Source of the DNA: Pycnopodia helianthoides | Lineage: Eukaryota > Echinodermata > Asteroidea > Forcipulatida > Asteriidae | Assembly (NCBI GenBank): GCA_032158295.1 | Contig: CM063260.1 | Location: 9,156,767 to 9,220,766, forward strand | Direction of reading: 5' to 3' | Length of the DNA: 64,000 nucleotides | Part shown: one piece after another, positions 36,901-45,669 of the stretch | How positions within the stretch are numbered: the stretch's first letter is position 1 | How the letters are laid out: each line of letters opens with the position of its first letter | Notes under the pieces: generated by a model | Told to the model about the DNA's origin: nothing | Database searches by the model: none | What the model saw: the letters and a program-made list of their open reading frames with translations, nothing else | Made by a program: the position numbers and the translations under genes

Positions 36901-39900
36901 TACTTTTGGATAAATAAGTTGTTATTTAAAAAAGAGAGTAGATAATCCATCATGCTCAACCTGAACATGGGTCCAGCTTTACATTTTTTCCTTCCAAAAC
37001 CTGTTTGCTCTTTACAGTAATGTTCTGACAGGGTTGCAGGCCTCACAAAGGCCATGGTCTCTGTTGCCAGTTGTCTTGGCCCTGGTGCCCCTACAAAAGT
37101 TTCCCATAGACCTTAAGATTTTCCAATGAAAGTGCCCTTTGCACCAATTAAAAATGGCCTTGACCTCTCAAAGATGAAAATCCAGGCCTGGGTTGGATAT
37201 CAGATTGAAAATTCAATTATGAGTTTCATAGTTTTCTTAAATTTCAATTTGTTTGCAGAAAGGAAGCCATGCAGAATCGTCATGAGAGGAGCAGACAAAC
37301 CAGTGAAAGGTATGTGATTTGAACAATTGCATGTCGGAATATCTATGTATTTTTGGTTTGTGGTAACACCATTTGACAGTATCTACTTTGCTTGTACGGT
37401 GTAGATTGCTCTTTAAAATTGTGTTCAAGATATTGGTGCTGGTTTTCCGCTCTCTCCATGGCACGGCACCAACCTACCTCCAAGAGCTGCTACAACGCCA
37501 TGAACCACAACGGTGCCTTCGTTCCTTCGACACAAATCTTCTTCGCGTGCCCCTCTCACATCACTCCTGGGGAAACCGTTCTTTCTCTCGGTCCAGTCCT
37601 TCCCTCTGGAACTCATTACCCATCAAACTGAGAAAGGAGACTTCCTACCTCACATTCAAGAACCAACTTAAAACCCATCTCTTTTAATAAGTTGTTTAAT
37701 TTTCTGTTTATTGTATATAGTTCCCAGATGTGAGCTTAGGGTTCTGCGCCAGGAGTGTCAGACATGGCGCATTATAAGTTTCCATTATTATTATTATTAA
37801 AAAACTTGCCCTGTTGTTTATCTACTGACGAGGAGGTCTGAAAAACTGGGAGGCTTCTAGTTCCGCTGTTTATGGATTACCTCAGTAGGTAGGGAAACTA
37901 GGGGATATCTATTACTTTCGTTTAGTGGGTCAGGGGTCGTCTTGTTATTATTTCCACCCCCTGGAGTGAGATATTATTGGTCTCAGCATTTTGACTTGTC
38001 TTCTCTAGTCATCATCAGGAGACAGCAGGATAAGTTCTTACCTGAACCAGGGGCGCGTTCCACTTGCGCAAACAGATCGCAACCGTTCGCGCAAACGTTT
38101 TGTGATTGTTTGCGACCGAGTGGAATGATTTGTTGCGCACTTCAATAATGGCGGCGCACTGTAATGGAGATGGAGACACACCGGAGTGTATTTTTTGTAG
38201 CGTTGGCTTTAGCAGTCCTCTTTTATTCATCACGACGTCAACTTATTGAGTTGTTATTTCACCTCCACTGAAAAAAACATTTTAATTGTTTTCGTTACAA
38301 GAAAAAACCGTCGTCTTCTAACCTTTCAGTTATCTTCATGCTGTCCGCCATTTTTCAAACCACCCACCAAACACCTCAGAAATATGTTCGCCTACGGTCG
38401 CTAACGTTCGCCAACGTTAGCAGCGCACAACTCGTTCCACTCAAAATTGTTGGCAAACGTGCGCAAATGTTGGCAACGTTTGCGCAAGTGGAACGCACCC
38501 CAGGTAGTCTCCTGATATCCCAATCTACTCCACCAAACCCTTCCTAAGACACTGTGTGTTCAGCATAGAGGAAGAGTCCTACAAGGCCTAATAGATTAGT
38601 GCATAAATGAAGTACTTGATTGATACCAGGTCTTTGAATGCTAAAGCTGTTGTTGTTATTTTACAGTTTTCCAACTGAGGTCAGACGAGGAAGGGAAACA
38701 GACACAAATTCAAAATCACGGTATGTGGAATAAGCTAGAGATCCAGTTTAGCTCATTTGCTACACATTCTACATGTAGTTTCATCAATATCAGGACATTT
38801 TTACAAGTTTTCTTTCTCCCAACCATTGATCTAGAACTCTGGCAAATCTCTTAAAAATTGTGGAGACCGTGAAAATGTTTATATTTCTCGTCAAAACTCA
38901 CCTGGAGAATTAGCGAATATAAAATGAACAGAAGAACTTGTCGTACTATTGAGGCAGTGGATGGAATTGTTGTGTGAGACCATTTACCATTTACCATTAC
39001 TTTACAATGGTCGGACGACAGGCTAAAGTTATAGAACATAAATACAAAATAAATGCAGCCACTGCCTGACAAACCTTCTGTCCCTAGCCACAGACCCAGA
39101 TTGCTATCCTGAGTTCTCATCCCTAGTGGTTGTATACGTGACTAATAATAATTTAAAAAAACACAGTTCTTATATAGCGCTTTGTCACGTCCGATGGTCG
39201 TCTCAAAGTGCTCAGTATTTTTCCTGCAAGGTACATGTATAATGTGGAGCTACGTTTTGAAGTATTAGACCTGTTCCTTTACATAGCACCAAGTAATGGT
39301 TTACAAGGTGCTGTGGCGCAATATGCTGCCAATCAAACCAGGAACACACGGGACCAATGGCTTTACGTCCCATCCGAAGGACGAAGCAATAATGGTTAAG
39401 TGTCTTGCTTAAGGACACAAGTGTCACGACCGGGACTCGAACCCACACTCTGCCGATCAGAAACACCAGAGCTTGAGTCCGGTGTTCTTAGTAGCTCGGC
39501 CACGACACGCCAATTGTTTCTTTGTTTTGTGAACAAGGCTCTCAGCAAACTTAGTATAATGTATGTCAGTCAAGCAGCCAAGAGAGAGCCAACTATTATG
39601 AAAAAAACAACCTTGGCTCACATTAATTTACTCTCAGAGAAAACATTTGAATAACTAAGATCCTTTATCCCAGGAGCCAGGAGCCAAGAAAGTCAAATAT
39701 CTAATATCAATTATTATCTTCAAGCAAACTTGAATCCTCGATTCTGATTGGTCAACCCATAGCAACAAGAGGTGTGATATAAACCTATACCACACGGCCC
39801 ATATCACACCCTGCGTTTGTTTATTATGTACTCTTGCCATCGTACATGTATGTCCAATACCAGAATGTATAACATTCTGCAAGGTACAATGTACACATAT

Positions 39901-41219
39901 TAATTCCTAATTTACAGATCTACCCATTCAATCGTGTAAACATAACATAGTGTTTTGTTTTGTCAGAGAAATGATGTTACGTGAGCTGAATGAAGAGACA
40001 TATGAGCGATTCTTAGCCACTGGTGGCAAAGGTCACATTCTATTACTTCTAACTGATGGAAGCAGTCAGGAAACATTATGTGATCACTTCAGACATGAGG
40101 CATACTCTCATGTCCTCAGGTAGGTACAACATATTACAAAACAGCTTGCACTATTCAAAACGTTCAGTCAAATGTCACATAACCCTATCACTGCCCTGTA
40201 TAAAATACTGTAATGTCATGCGTTTTAAACTGTATTATTACTACTTTTTCTAGAAGTTGAAAATAATCATTATAGAAACAGTGTTTGCAATCAATGCGTA
40301 CACAAGTCAAAACTGACTCCCTATACTTTATTTTGGTCACAGCTTGATATTTCACAAAGGTCATTTTTAGGTCATGTGGTGTGTTGTAACCAATGTAAAT
40401 GGATGATAAATTAGGCCGATCTAACCAGCCTTGCCGATACACAGTCCGGACAATGCTTGGGTTAACATTCATGTAGCATTATGACAGTTGCAGATGGACT
40501 GGATTTACAACAACTATCATGTTTAATTTATCAACAGCCAGCCATATCTGCTACCATCCTTCATACGACTAGATAGATACAAGCAATGGCTTACAAAACT
40601 GATTGCATCCAGTGAAAAGCCCATGTCTCTTGATTCAACTGATAGTGTGGGTAAGTATTGTCTTTGGTGAAAGAACTTGGGTGAAATTCTGCTTTGGTTC
40701 TATTATAGTTCTACTATAGTTCTAATGTAATAGTAGCCAATTAACGTTTTAACTTAAAAAGGTTTTTATTTACCTCTCGTCTGAAAGTTTAAGCAAACAA
40801 AATGTTTTTCCTGCCTAAAGGTCATGAATGATCACACCTCAGGAGTGGAGGACAATCTGCAATTTTAAATAACTTCAAATGATCTGCTTACTCATTTTCA
40901 TATCTAAAGAAGAAAAAAAAGCAAAACAATCATATGTAATTATTTCTTTACACATCAAATCTTTACAGGTTTTGTGCTTGCATTGCGACCGTCCAAAAAC
41001 TACTACTTTGTTTTCAGACCAACACAGTCAGGTCAAAGGTCAAGCAGGCAGAGTAAGGACATTGACCCACAATTTATTGGTCTTGACGATAGTTCAGAAA
41101 GTGACTTGGAGGAGTACAGTCAATGTATCTCACTACATGGACTACAAATGTGGTTGGATCGACTTCTTGATGGAAGTCTATCAAAGATCAATGTGACTGC
41201 ATGGCCAACACTAGAATAA
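21961..41219 (+). CDS. DNAJC16: DnaJ homolog subfamily C member 16, 15 exons
   Basis: Exons: 21961-22133, 23452-23518, 24972-25293, 26955-27142, 28085-28348, 29471-29601, 30848-31040, 31811-31996, 33161-33246, 35574-35657, 37259-37309, 38667-38720, 39967-40119, 40538-40650 and 40969-41219. They sum to 2316 bases (771 residues; human 782), and every junction keeps frame. Order of parts: signal peptide (MKKMGNKLLIYVLLVGLITE), J domain about 31-95 with HPD at 59-61 split across the first intron, a thioredoxin-like domain with CFSC at 167-170, further thioredoxin-fold-like regions, one membrane span about 541-562, and a C-terminal domain ending LQMWLDRLLDGSLSK...WPTLE, which matches the human end closely. 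Vertebrate DNAJC16 (ERdj8) is an ER membrane co-chaperone linked to autophagosome formation. ATG 21961 is chosen because the upstream frame opens only with TTG. Nothing looks broken. The introns are loaded with repeats. Confidence 0.95.
22976..23035. repeat. Short dispersed repeat, copy 2 (partner at 2461-2535)
   Basis: Shares CCGTTGCA, ACGCGACGG and CTGACGTCCTACCA in the same order as 2461-2535. Lies in DNAJC16 intron 1. Confidence 0.55.
23890..24085. repeat. Dispersed repeat, copy 1 (partner at 40265-40465)
   Basis: Shares TACACA..AAA.TGACT, CTTTATT..GGTC, TTTCACAAGGT/CACAAAGGTCA, GAGGTCA.GTGGT, GTTGTAACCAA and CTTGCC.ATACAC with a copy at 40265-40465. Both are in DNAJC16 introns. Ends and class were not determined. 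Confidence 0.5.
24105..24262. mobile_element. CCTAAGTTAGGA-type palindromic repeat, copy 1
   Basis: Many overlapping inverted motifs (CCTAACTTAGGA, TAGGACTAATCCTA, CCTAAGTTAGGA) end in GTGAAATCGACG. A shorter relative with intact ends is at 51388-51523. This copy is diverged at its left end. Confidence 0.6.
24511..24874 (+). mobile_element. TTAA MITE family B, copy 2 (5' truncated)
   Basis: From TTTTAGCATAAAAACTTACT through ACCAAAGGTGTCCAGTGTCTTT it follows the 19698 copy, but the first 40 or so bases are missing and the right TTAA is lost. It ends 97 bases before DNAJC16 exon 3. Confidence 0.9.
25326..25733 (-). mobile_element. TTAA MITE family A, copy 4
   Basis: Flanked by TTAA at 25326-25329 and 25730-25733, same orientation as the 8536 copy. 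It begins 32 bases after DNAJC16 exon 3, so exon 3 is bracketed by MITEs on both sides. Confidence 0.95.
25800..26290 (+). mobile_element. Degraded LINE reverse-transcriptase C-terminus
   Basis: With several shifts and stops, the plus strand reads SVFQTLAKLDYGCCLLN, RCARLIFQMPKHSHTSPRIS, then WNCCPVPIRNSETD...SSKTL. The R(C)ARLI, W(N)..P..IR and S..FK/SK order is the usual C-terminal end of L2/CR1/RTE-type LINE polymerases. Old and inactive. Confidence 0.6.
26317..26635. mobile_element. MITE with TTA duplication (Harbinger-like)
   Basis: Inverted ends GGCCAAGTAAAAAAGAATAC and complement (GTATTTTTTTTATTTGGCC), followed by CAGTTGAT(T/C)GTCC on both sides. TTA flanks each end (26314-26316 and 26636-26638), as expected for PIF/Harbinger insertions. 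In DNAJC16 intron 3. Confidence 0.8.
28629..29372. mobile_element. pogo/Tigger-like non-autonomous transposon
   Basis: Ends CAGTCGACTCTCGTTAATAC and, reversed, CAGTCGACTCCCATTAATAC, flanked by TA on both sides. These termini are typical of the pogo/Tigger branch of Tc1/mariner. The 744-bp interior has no transposase frame. In DNAJC16 intron 5. Confidence 0.85.
30639..30713. repeat. TCTGGCTAGG short tandem repeat
   Basis: About seven tandem copies of a 10-12-base unit (TTCTGGCTAGG, GTCTGGCTGGG variants) lie 135 bases before DNAJC16 exon 7. Confidence 0.9.
32075..32230 (+). mobile_element. Penelope-like repeat segment, copy 2 (candidate)
   Basis: Shares GGTAACACCATGTG, TATCTACTTTGCTGTGTAGA and TTCTTTAGAGAACTTGTC with 17095-17290 (other strand), then continues into a hammerhead-like motif at 32174-32217. 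Penelope-like elements are known to carry short hammerheads in their terminal repeats. In DNAJC16 intron 8. Confidence 0.5.
32174..32217 (+). ncRNA. Hammerhead ribozyme-like motif (probably degenerate)
   Basis: Order: GTCTC (stem I, 5' side), CTGACGA (CUGANGA core), GACTAG-AGCAAG-CTAGTC (stem II hairpin, 6 bp), GAAA (core), a one-pair stem III (C/G) and GTT as cleavage triplet, then GAGTG where GAGAC would complete stem I. This is the minimal type I layout reported for Penelope-like elements. The mismatch in stem I suggests weak or no activity. Confidence 0.5.
32400..32880. repeat. GC-rich block with ACCG motifs, possible transposon
   Basis: Locally GC-rich against AT-rich flanks. It begins GGGCCTGTCACACC, a typical MITE-like end, and has many TACCG/CGGTA and CCGGAG motifs. 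No matching inverted right end was found, so its class is open. It includes the short tandem repeat at 32670-32725. Confidence 0.4.
32670..32725. repeat. GTTAGTACATC 11-bp tandem repeat, 5 copies
   Basis: Five consecutive copies of (G/A)TTAGTACATC with one A substitution, inside the GC-rich block of DNAJC16 intron 8. Confidence 0.95.
33412..35094. repeat. 51-bp minisatellite, about 33 copies, DNAJC16 intron 9
   Basis: The unit begins GAGAATGTGTCAATGCATTC and ends AGTAATGGTGGCATAA, 51 bases. Three sites vary between copies: GTGTCAATG/GTGTTAATG, CAGTGCACC/CAGAGCACC and GCATAAGAG/GCATTAGAG. Rare one-base indels occur (for example near 33713, 33778, 34215, 34468, 34848 and 34865). As 51 is divisible by three, both strands stay open for long stretches (17-residue repeats NAFSSVHLSNGGIRECV on plus, MPPLLRCTELNALTHSL on minus). 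The indels change frame and the array lies wholly inside an intron, so I call it non-coding. Confidence 0.97.
36331..36696 (-). mobile_element. tRNA-Leu-derived SINE, copy 1
   Basis: Read on the minus strand it starts with a tRNA-like head: TGGCCGAACGG (A box), an anticodon arm with loop CTCAAGC (CAA, leucine), and GGTTCGAGTCC (perfect B box). A conserved body follows with CCTTAAGCAAGACACTTAAC and CATCCTTC-type motifs, then a tail TGAGCGCTATATAAGAAG with ATT repeats, as in SINEs that borrow a CR1/L2-type LINE tail. In DNAJC16 intron 10. About 90 percent like the copy at 39142. Confidence 0.85.
37325..37405 (+). mobile_element. Penelope-like repeat segment, copy 3 (fragment)
   Basis: GGTTTGTGGTAACACCATTT, TATCTACTTTGCTTG and GTGTAGATTGCTCTTT follow the 32075 and 17095 copies but stop abruptly where a LINE 3' end begins at about 37405. 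Begins 16 bases after DNAJC16 exon 11. Confidence 0.5.
37405..37800 (+). mobile_element. LINE 3' end with reverse-transcriptase C-terminus
   Basis: An open frame reads KILVLVFRSLHGTAPTYLQ, then LRSFDTNLLRVP, RSFSRSSPSLWNSLP and SYLTFKNQLKTHLF to a stop near 37688. This is the standard C-terminus of CR1/L2-type LINE polymerases. A short 3' untranslated part ends GCGCATTATAAGTTTCC and (ATT)n at about 37800. The 5' part of the element is missing (5' truncation). In DNAJC16 intron 11; the frame is intact for about 90 codons, so it may be fairly young. Confidence 0.85.
37801..38047 (-). mobile_element. Penelope-like terminal-repeat fragment (candidate)
   Basis: On the minus strand, after about 20 bases, it has a CTGATGATGACTAG motif and a GTCTC/GAGAC stem like the 32-kb copy, then GC-richer sequence with CCCCTAGTTTCCCTACC. 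It lies between the LINE end and the GGGGCGCGTTCC element, so three insertions abut here. Confidence 0.45.
37980..38023 (-). ncRNA. Hammerhead ribozyme-like motif, degenerate copy
   Basis: On the minus strand: GTCTC, CTGATGA core, a stem II with reduced pairing (GACT/AGTC), AAAA where GAAA is required, TGCT in place of CGTT, then GAGAC, which pairs fully with GTCTC. Stem I is intact but the catalytic core is mutated, so activity is unlikely. Confidence 0.4.
38051..38501. mobile_element. Terminal-inverted-repeat element, GGGCGCGTTCCACTTGCGC ends
   Basis: The left end GGGCGCGTTCCACTTGCGCA and the right end (reversed) GGGTGCGTTCCACTTGCGCA differ at one base, and inner AAACG/AACGTT motifs also pair. 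A possible AGG duplication lies outside. The 450-bp interior has no long frame. In DNAJC16 intron 11. Confidence 0.8.
39142..39511 (-). mobile_element. tRNA-Leu-derived SINE, copy 2
   Basis: Same head, body and tail as the copy at 36331, including GGTTCGAGTCC and the CTCAAGC anticodon loop. The middle part carries an extra TACATG after GCAAGG. In DNAJC16 intron 12. Confidence 0.85.
40265..40465. repeat. Dispersed repeat, copy 2 (partner at 23890-24085)
   Basis: See the first copy for the shared blocks. Lies in DNAJC16 intron 13. Confidence 0.5.
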
Positions 41220-41865
41220 TAGGGTAAGAGATGTAGTTGAATCAACTGCTGGAGGAAAGACTATAATGGATCCTCACATTTGACCTAAATTCAGACAATT
41301 CATGCAGATGAGGGCAGGTAGCTGCAGTTATTGACAACTAATGGTATGCTGATAACACAGCAATAGTCAACATGATCATCTGGACGCTGTTTGCATGTTT
41401 TACTGAGAACTGACGATGAAGTACAATGTAGGGGCGGTTTTGCTTCTACCAGTCTGAACATCCAACATCAAAACATGCTATTCGCAAAACAGTGCGCCCT
41501 CTACAGTTTGCCCAGGAAAGGCCATTTCTCCAGTGTATGACTGGAAAAGGTTAGCAAGTTTTGGTTCTCACGCAGCGCCGGCCGCACAACCCTGATTGTT
41601 TAAGTTGGGGGTTTGCCCTAAACGTTTCCAGTGACCAGCCAGTGGTATCATACAGTTACATGTAGCTTGTTGTTTCACTAGTCTGCAGCTGCCAGCTTTT
41701 TCACTAGTCCATAACTCGTATTAAATGAGGACACCCACTTGGAGAGAGTTATGACTGGTTTGCAAGCAGCAAGGTCATGTTTTGTTTGTTTACGCAATAA
41801 GGCATGTAAATGGTACTTTTTGTGAGCCTGACGAGTGTTTTTCACGTTCATGTCAAGCATAAACT

Positions 41866-42115
41866 GCCAGTGACTACTGAGCAAACTGCTGTTACTACTG
41901 AGCATAAACTGCCTGTGTACTATGAGCATAAATGCTTGTACTACTGAGCATAAACTGCCTGTGTACTACTGAGCATATACTGCCTGTGTACTACTGAGCA
42001 TATACTGCCTGTGTACTATGAGCATAACTGCCTGTGTACTACTGAGCATAAACTGCCTGTGTACTACTGAGCATAACTGCTTGTACTACTGAGCATAAAC
42101 TGCCTGTGTACTAGT
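41866..42115. repeat. About 25-bp minisatellite, 10 copies
   Basis: The unit is GTACTACTGAGCATAAACTG plus CCTGT, with copies lacking one to five bases (TACTATGAGC, AACTGCTTG) and a CATAAACT/CATATACT variant. It starts about 650 bases after the DNAJC16 stop and may lie in its 3' untranslated region. Confidence 0.93.
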
Positions 42116-42409
42116 GAGTTTCAAGTATTATTTATTTTAGTTGACTGCTTTGTGGGAAAACAGCCTCTCTGGTGATAACCCTTGAGGGTGCACTGTATTG
42201 TGAATCGCCCATACTATACCAGATACCTGTAGTTGAACTAATTTCAGTAGCTAAATGATGCCAATTGTTGTTTGCCACTGGTAAGGGCCGCGTCAGTTAC
42301 AGTTAACTTACATGTATTTGTGTTTTGTATCAAAAACATACATTGTACAGTTTTATGCTAGCAACACAAATTGCATGAAACTGATATATTATGGCTCTTA
42401 TGCACTGGA

Positions 42410-42752
42410 TTAAAGGCAGGATATACTTTTGGTAATTGTCAAAGACTAGTATCCCCACTTGTGCATAAAATAAAAAACCTGTTAAAATATAGGCTCAATT
42501 GGTCATCAAAGTTGCAAGAAAATAATGAAAGAAAAAACACCCTTGTTGCATAAATTTGTGTGCTTTCAAATGCCTGAGATTGAATATTACAGTTAGAAAT
42601 TGCCTCTTTCTCAAAAACTATGTTACTTCAGAGGGAGTCGTTTCTCAAGATGTTTTATAACATCAGCAGCTCTCAGGTGCTCCTCACCAAGTAAGTTTTT
42701 ATGGTAATGTACTTTAATATGAATAATTACCAAAAGTATCCACTGCCTTTAA
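42410..42752 (-). mobile_element. TTAA MITE family B, copy 3 (diverged, reversed)
   Basis: TTAA at 42410-42413 and 42749-42752. The ends AAGGCAGGATATACTTTTGG and ACCAAAAGTATCCACTGCC pair, and the inner ACTTACTTGGTGA and GAGAAACGACTCCCTCTGAA (reversed) match family B. Confidence 0.85.
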
Positions 42753-43652
42753 CAGACTTTAAACCAATGTCATTTGGTGAAAATGTCCCAGTACAGACCT
42801 TTCCATAGTTGATAAACAAACTGCACTGGTTGGCATGGCGGGTGGAATGTTAGCAAAACATTCAATTTTGTTGACAAATGTTGTGAAATTCAACGTTTCT
42901 GCAAAAACTGCCTTAAAAAGAATACATCCCATGATTGGTTGCTTTGTTTCAAATAAATTCAACATTACTTTTGAATATCTGTGTAACATTGTTGCAAACT
43001 GTTTTTTCTTTTCATTTATGGTTTTCCAACCTTGGTTGGCAGAATTTCAGGCTGTGTTACAGCAATGGAAAGGTCTATACATTGTTGTCAGAAATTAAAC
43101 TTTCTGTTTTTTGACTGTGAAAGCCTTGTGTGTAATTCATACGTTGGGCACTTTGCACACTAAAGCAATGTACTTGGCAACCCAAAGGTCCAGATGTTAT
43201 TTGAATTCATACTGGGTGTTGTCACAGAGGCCAATCTTAGCTAGAATTACCTGACCTGCATGTGCAATTGGCTTTGTAATTTTTCACTTTAAATGTGTTT
43301 TTATTCCATTTACCGTGTACTTTTAAATGACATTCTTTAAATATGTTGTCTGGTCATTTTCAAAGCTGTTTAAGTACATGTATTAATGGAAAAAAGTGGT
43401 TCCCATTATAAGCTTATTACTCCATGATTAATGGGTGCAGACAGTGTCATAACTTTACTCAGTTGGTGACAATCTTGTTATAAATCTTGGTTTGTAAATG
43501 AAGCACCAAATGAGGAAGAAAGAGGGTTTTTTTCCCGAAAACCTGCAACTGTAAATAATTTGTCAACTGAAAATTAATTGTTTCTTTAAGAAGCACTTTA
43601 CAAATTATCTGAGTTGTTTATAATTTTTGTTTCATGCTGTAATACTCTGTAT

Positions 43653-44042
43653 TTAAAGGAACATTACAGAATTGGTTTTTGGTAACAAACAGTTGCTGGC
43701 AGTGTAAGCACTTTATGTAATCCACCATATACATAAACTAACAAACCTGTAGAAGTTTGAGATCAATCGGCCATCTGGGTCACGAGAAAATAGTGAAAAA
43801 CCGATTACACATTTGCATGAAATCATATAGATTCAACGAATGCATAAAACGCTCACTGAGCGATAAACTCCAATCGGAAAATTAGTTTATTCAATTCTCA
43901 TCAAATATGGCATTTCAGACAGAAATATTTCAAGGGATGTTTTCTACTATCATCATCATTAGACCGTGTAAGTTTTTGTAAATCTGTGATCAAAAGTATA
44001 TTTTACAAGTTTTTTTTTACCAATTCTGTAATGTTCCTTTAA
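43653..44042 (+). mobile_element. TTAA MITE family A, copy 5
   Basis: TTAA at 43653-43656 and 44039-44042; closely matches the 16024 copy. Downstream of DNAJC16. Confidence 0.95.
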
Positions 44043-44721
44043 TCAAATGAAACCTAAGAGGTTAAAATGTATAGGAAATGTGCTGGAGGAAAACAGTGAC
44101 CAGTCGGCAAATCAGTGACTTCCTAATCCCCAAAACTCACAGAAAAAAATATATAAATAATAAATAAAAAATGCCCACACCCTCCTGACTTGGGTCACTT
44201 AGTTGCAAAATAGAACATAGTGTTTGTATATTATTCTATATATCGGGAAGTTGTGCAATGTGTTACATGTATCAGTATTCTGCTTTCAGGTTAAATAGCC
44301 TTTAGTCATCAATCAGTTCGGAAAACTTATTTTGAATTAAACAAATCTTCAGAATCACTTTTATAAAACACTGTACATTTTATGTGTTCCTGAAGCATGT
44401 TTAGTGTAGTTAGTACCAGTAACAGTTTTTCAAAGTTTATAATTTATCACATTTCAACAGATTTATGTACTTGAACATACAAGTTCCAAGTTGAGTGGAA
44501 ATGTATTGATAGTAACTTCAGTGTACGTTTTGAAGTACAAGTGGCACTGACTGTGAAGGTAACTTATGTTGTACCAGTGGTTTGTAACTTTTTTCAATGA
44601 GAATTAGTGTGTTTGTGTTTATTATGTCAATGTGTTACATGTACAAACAACAGAAAACCGATTTATTTATATCAAAAAAGCTTTGTTTAGGGAGAGCATT
44701 GTTGTCAATTTGTTGTTGGGG

Positions 44722-45215
44722 TTAAAAGGCAAAGTATACCTTTTTGGTTTGAAACCGTTTTATTGTTTTAATCCTGTAAAAATGTAGATATATGCAATAA
44801 AACTAACCTGTGAAAATTTCCTTTCAAAAGGTGGTAAAGTTTTTGAGATATCGCCAAAAATCTGGAGGGGTTATGTCCACACAGGAAGAATAATCTGTTA
44901 ATGGAACACACAATCTGAGAAATGTTTCGTGCATGAAACGTTTCTCAGATTGACATTTTTTTTAAATCCCTTTCTCTAAAACCACATTCCTTAGGAGGGA
45001 ATGATCAACATTATCAATAGCTACATGTATGGAGGGAATGATCAACATTATCAATAGCTACATGTATGGAGGGAATGATCAACATTATCAATAGCTACAT
45101 GTATGGAGGGAATGATCAACATTATCAATAGCTACATGTATGGTACTTCTTAACAAGTCTGTTTTTATGTTCAATAAGTTTGGCAGTAATTACCAAAGGT
45201 TTACCCTCCCTTTAA
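44722..45215. mobile_element. TTAA MITE family E with internal tandem array
   Basis: TTAA at 44722-44725 and 45212-45215. The ends AAGGCAAAGTATACCTTTTT and (reversed) AAGGGAGGGTAAACCTTTGG are related. An internal hairpin at about 44912-44951 (AATCTGAGAAA paired with TTTCTCAGATT, and GTTTC with GAAAC) and four exact 37-bp repeats at 44994-45141 lie inside. Confidence 0.8.
44994..45141. repeat. 37-bp tandem repeat, four exact copies
   Basis: The unit begins GGAGGGAATGATCAACATTA and ends GCTACATGTAT. The four copies are identical as read, so the expansion is recent. It lies inside the family E MITE. Confidence 0.97.
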
Positions 45216-45457
45216 ATATGTTGAATGGAGGTCTTTGATTTGTTTATTTCCATTTTGTGTTTCATATTATCTGCAGTGTATCGGTACATTAGATAAATGA
45301 TTTTATGAGAGTTAAGACTATTTAAAGCTGTTTGCAATGATACATGTTTAAAGTTGGTGAGTTTGACGGTGCTTTGAGTTAGGCAATATACATGTACTTA
45401 AAGACTTCTCATTAACAGCAAATAAGCTCTGTACAGTGTTGTTATAATCAACTGTAT

Positions 45458-45669
45458 GGCCTTGTCACACAGGGCAATTTACAGGCAGCCAGTTTCAGGC
45501 AATCTACAATAAGAAAAAACATTCATTTGTGAATTTCAACATCATTTTCTTGGGGACATTAAGAAAGTTTAGAAAGGAAATTTGTTGTTGATACCGGTAC
45601 TACAAAATTGTTCCTTTTGCATGTAGTGCAGTTGGTTGCCTGTAAAGTTTGCCCTGTTTGAATAAGGCC
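45458..45669. mobile_element. Small MITE, GGCCTT ends, TAT flanks
   Basis: Left GGCCTTGTCACACAGGGCAA and right (reversed) GGCCTTATTCAAACAGGGCAA share the order GGCCTT, ACAGGGCAA and TTACAGGCA, so they form an imperfect inverted repeat. TAT flanks both ends (45455-45457 and 45670-45672). No coding capacity. Confidence 0.75.
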
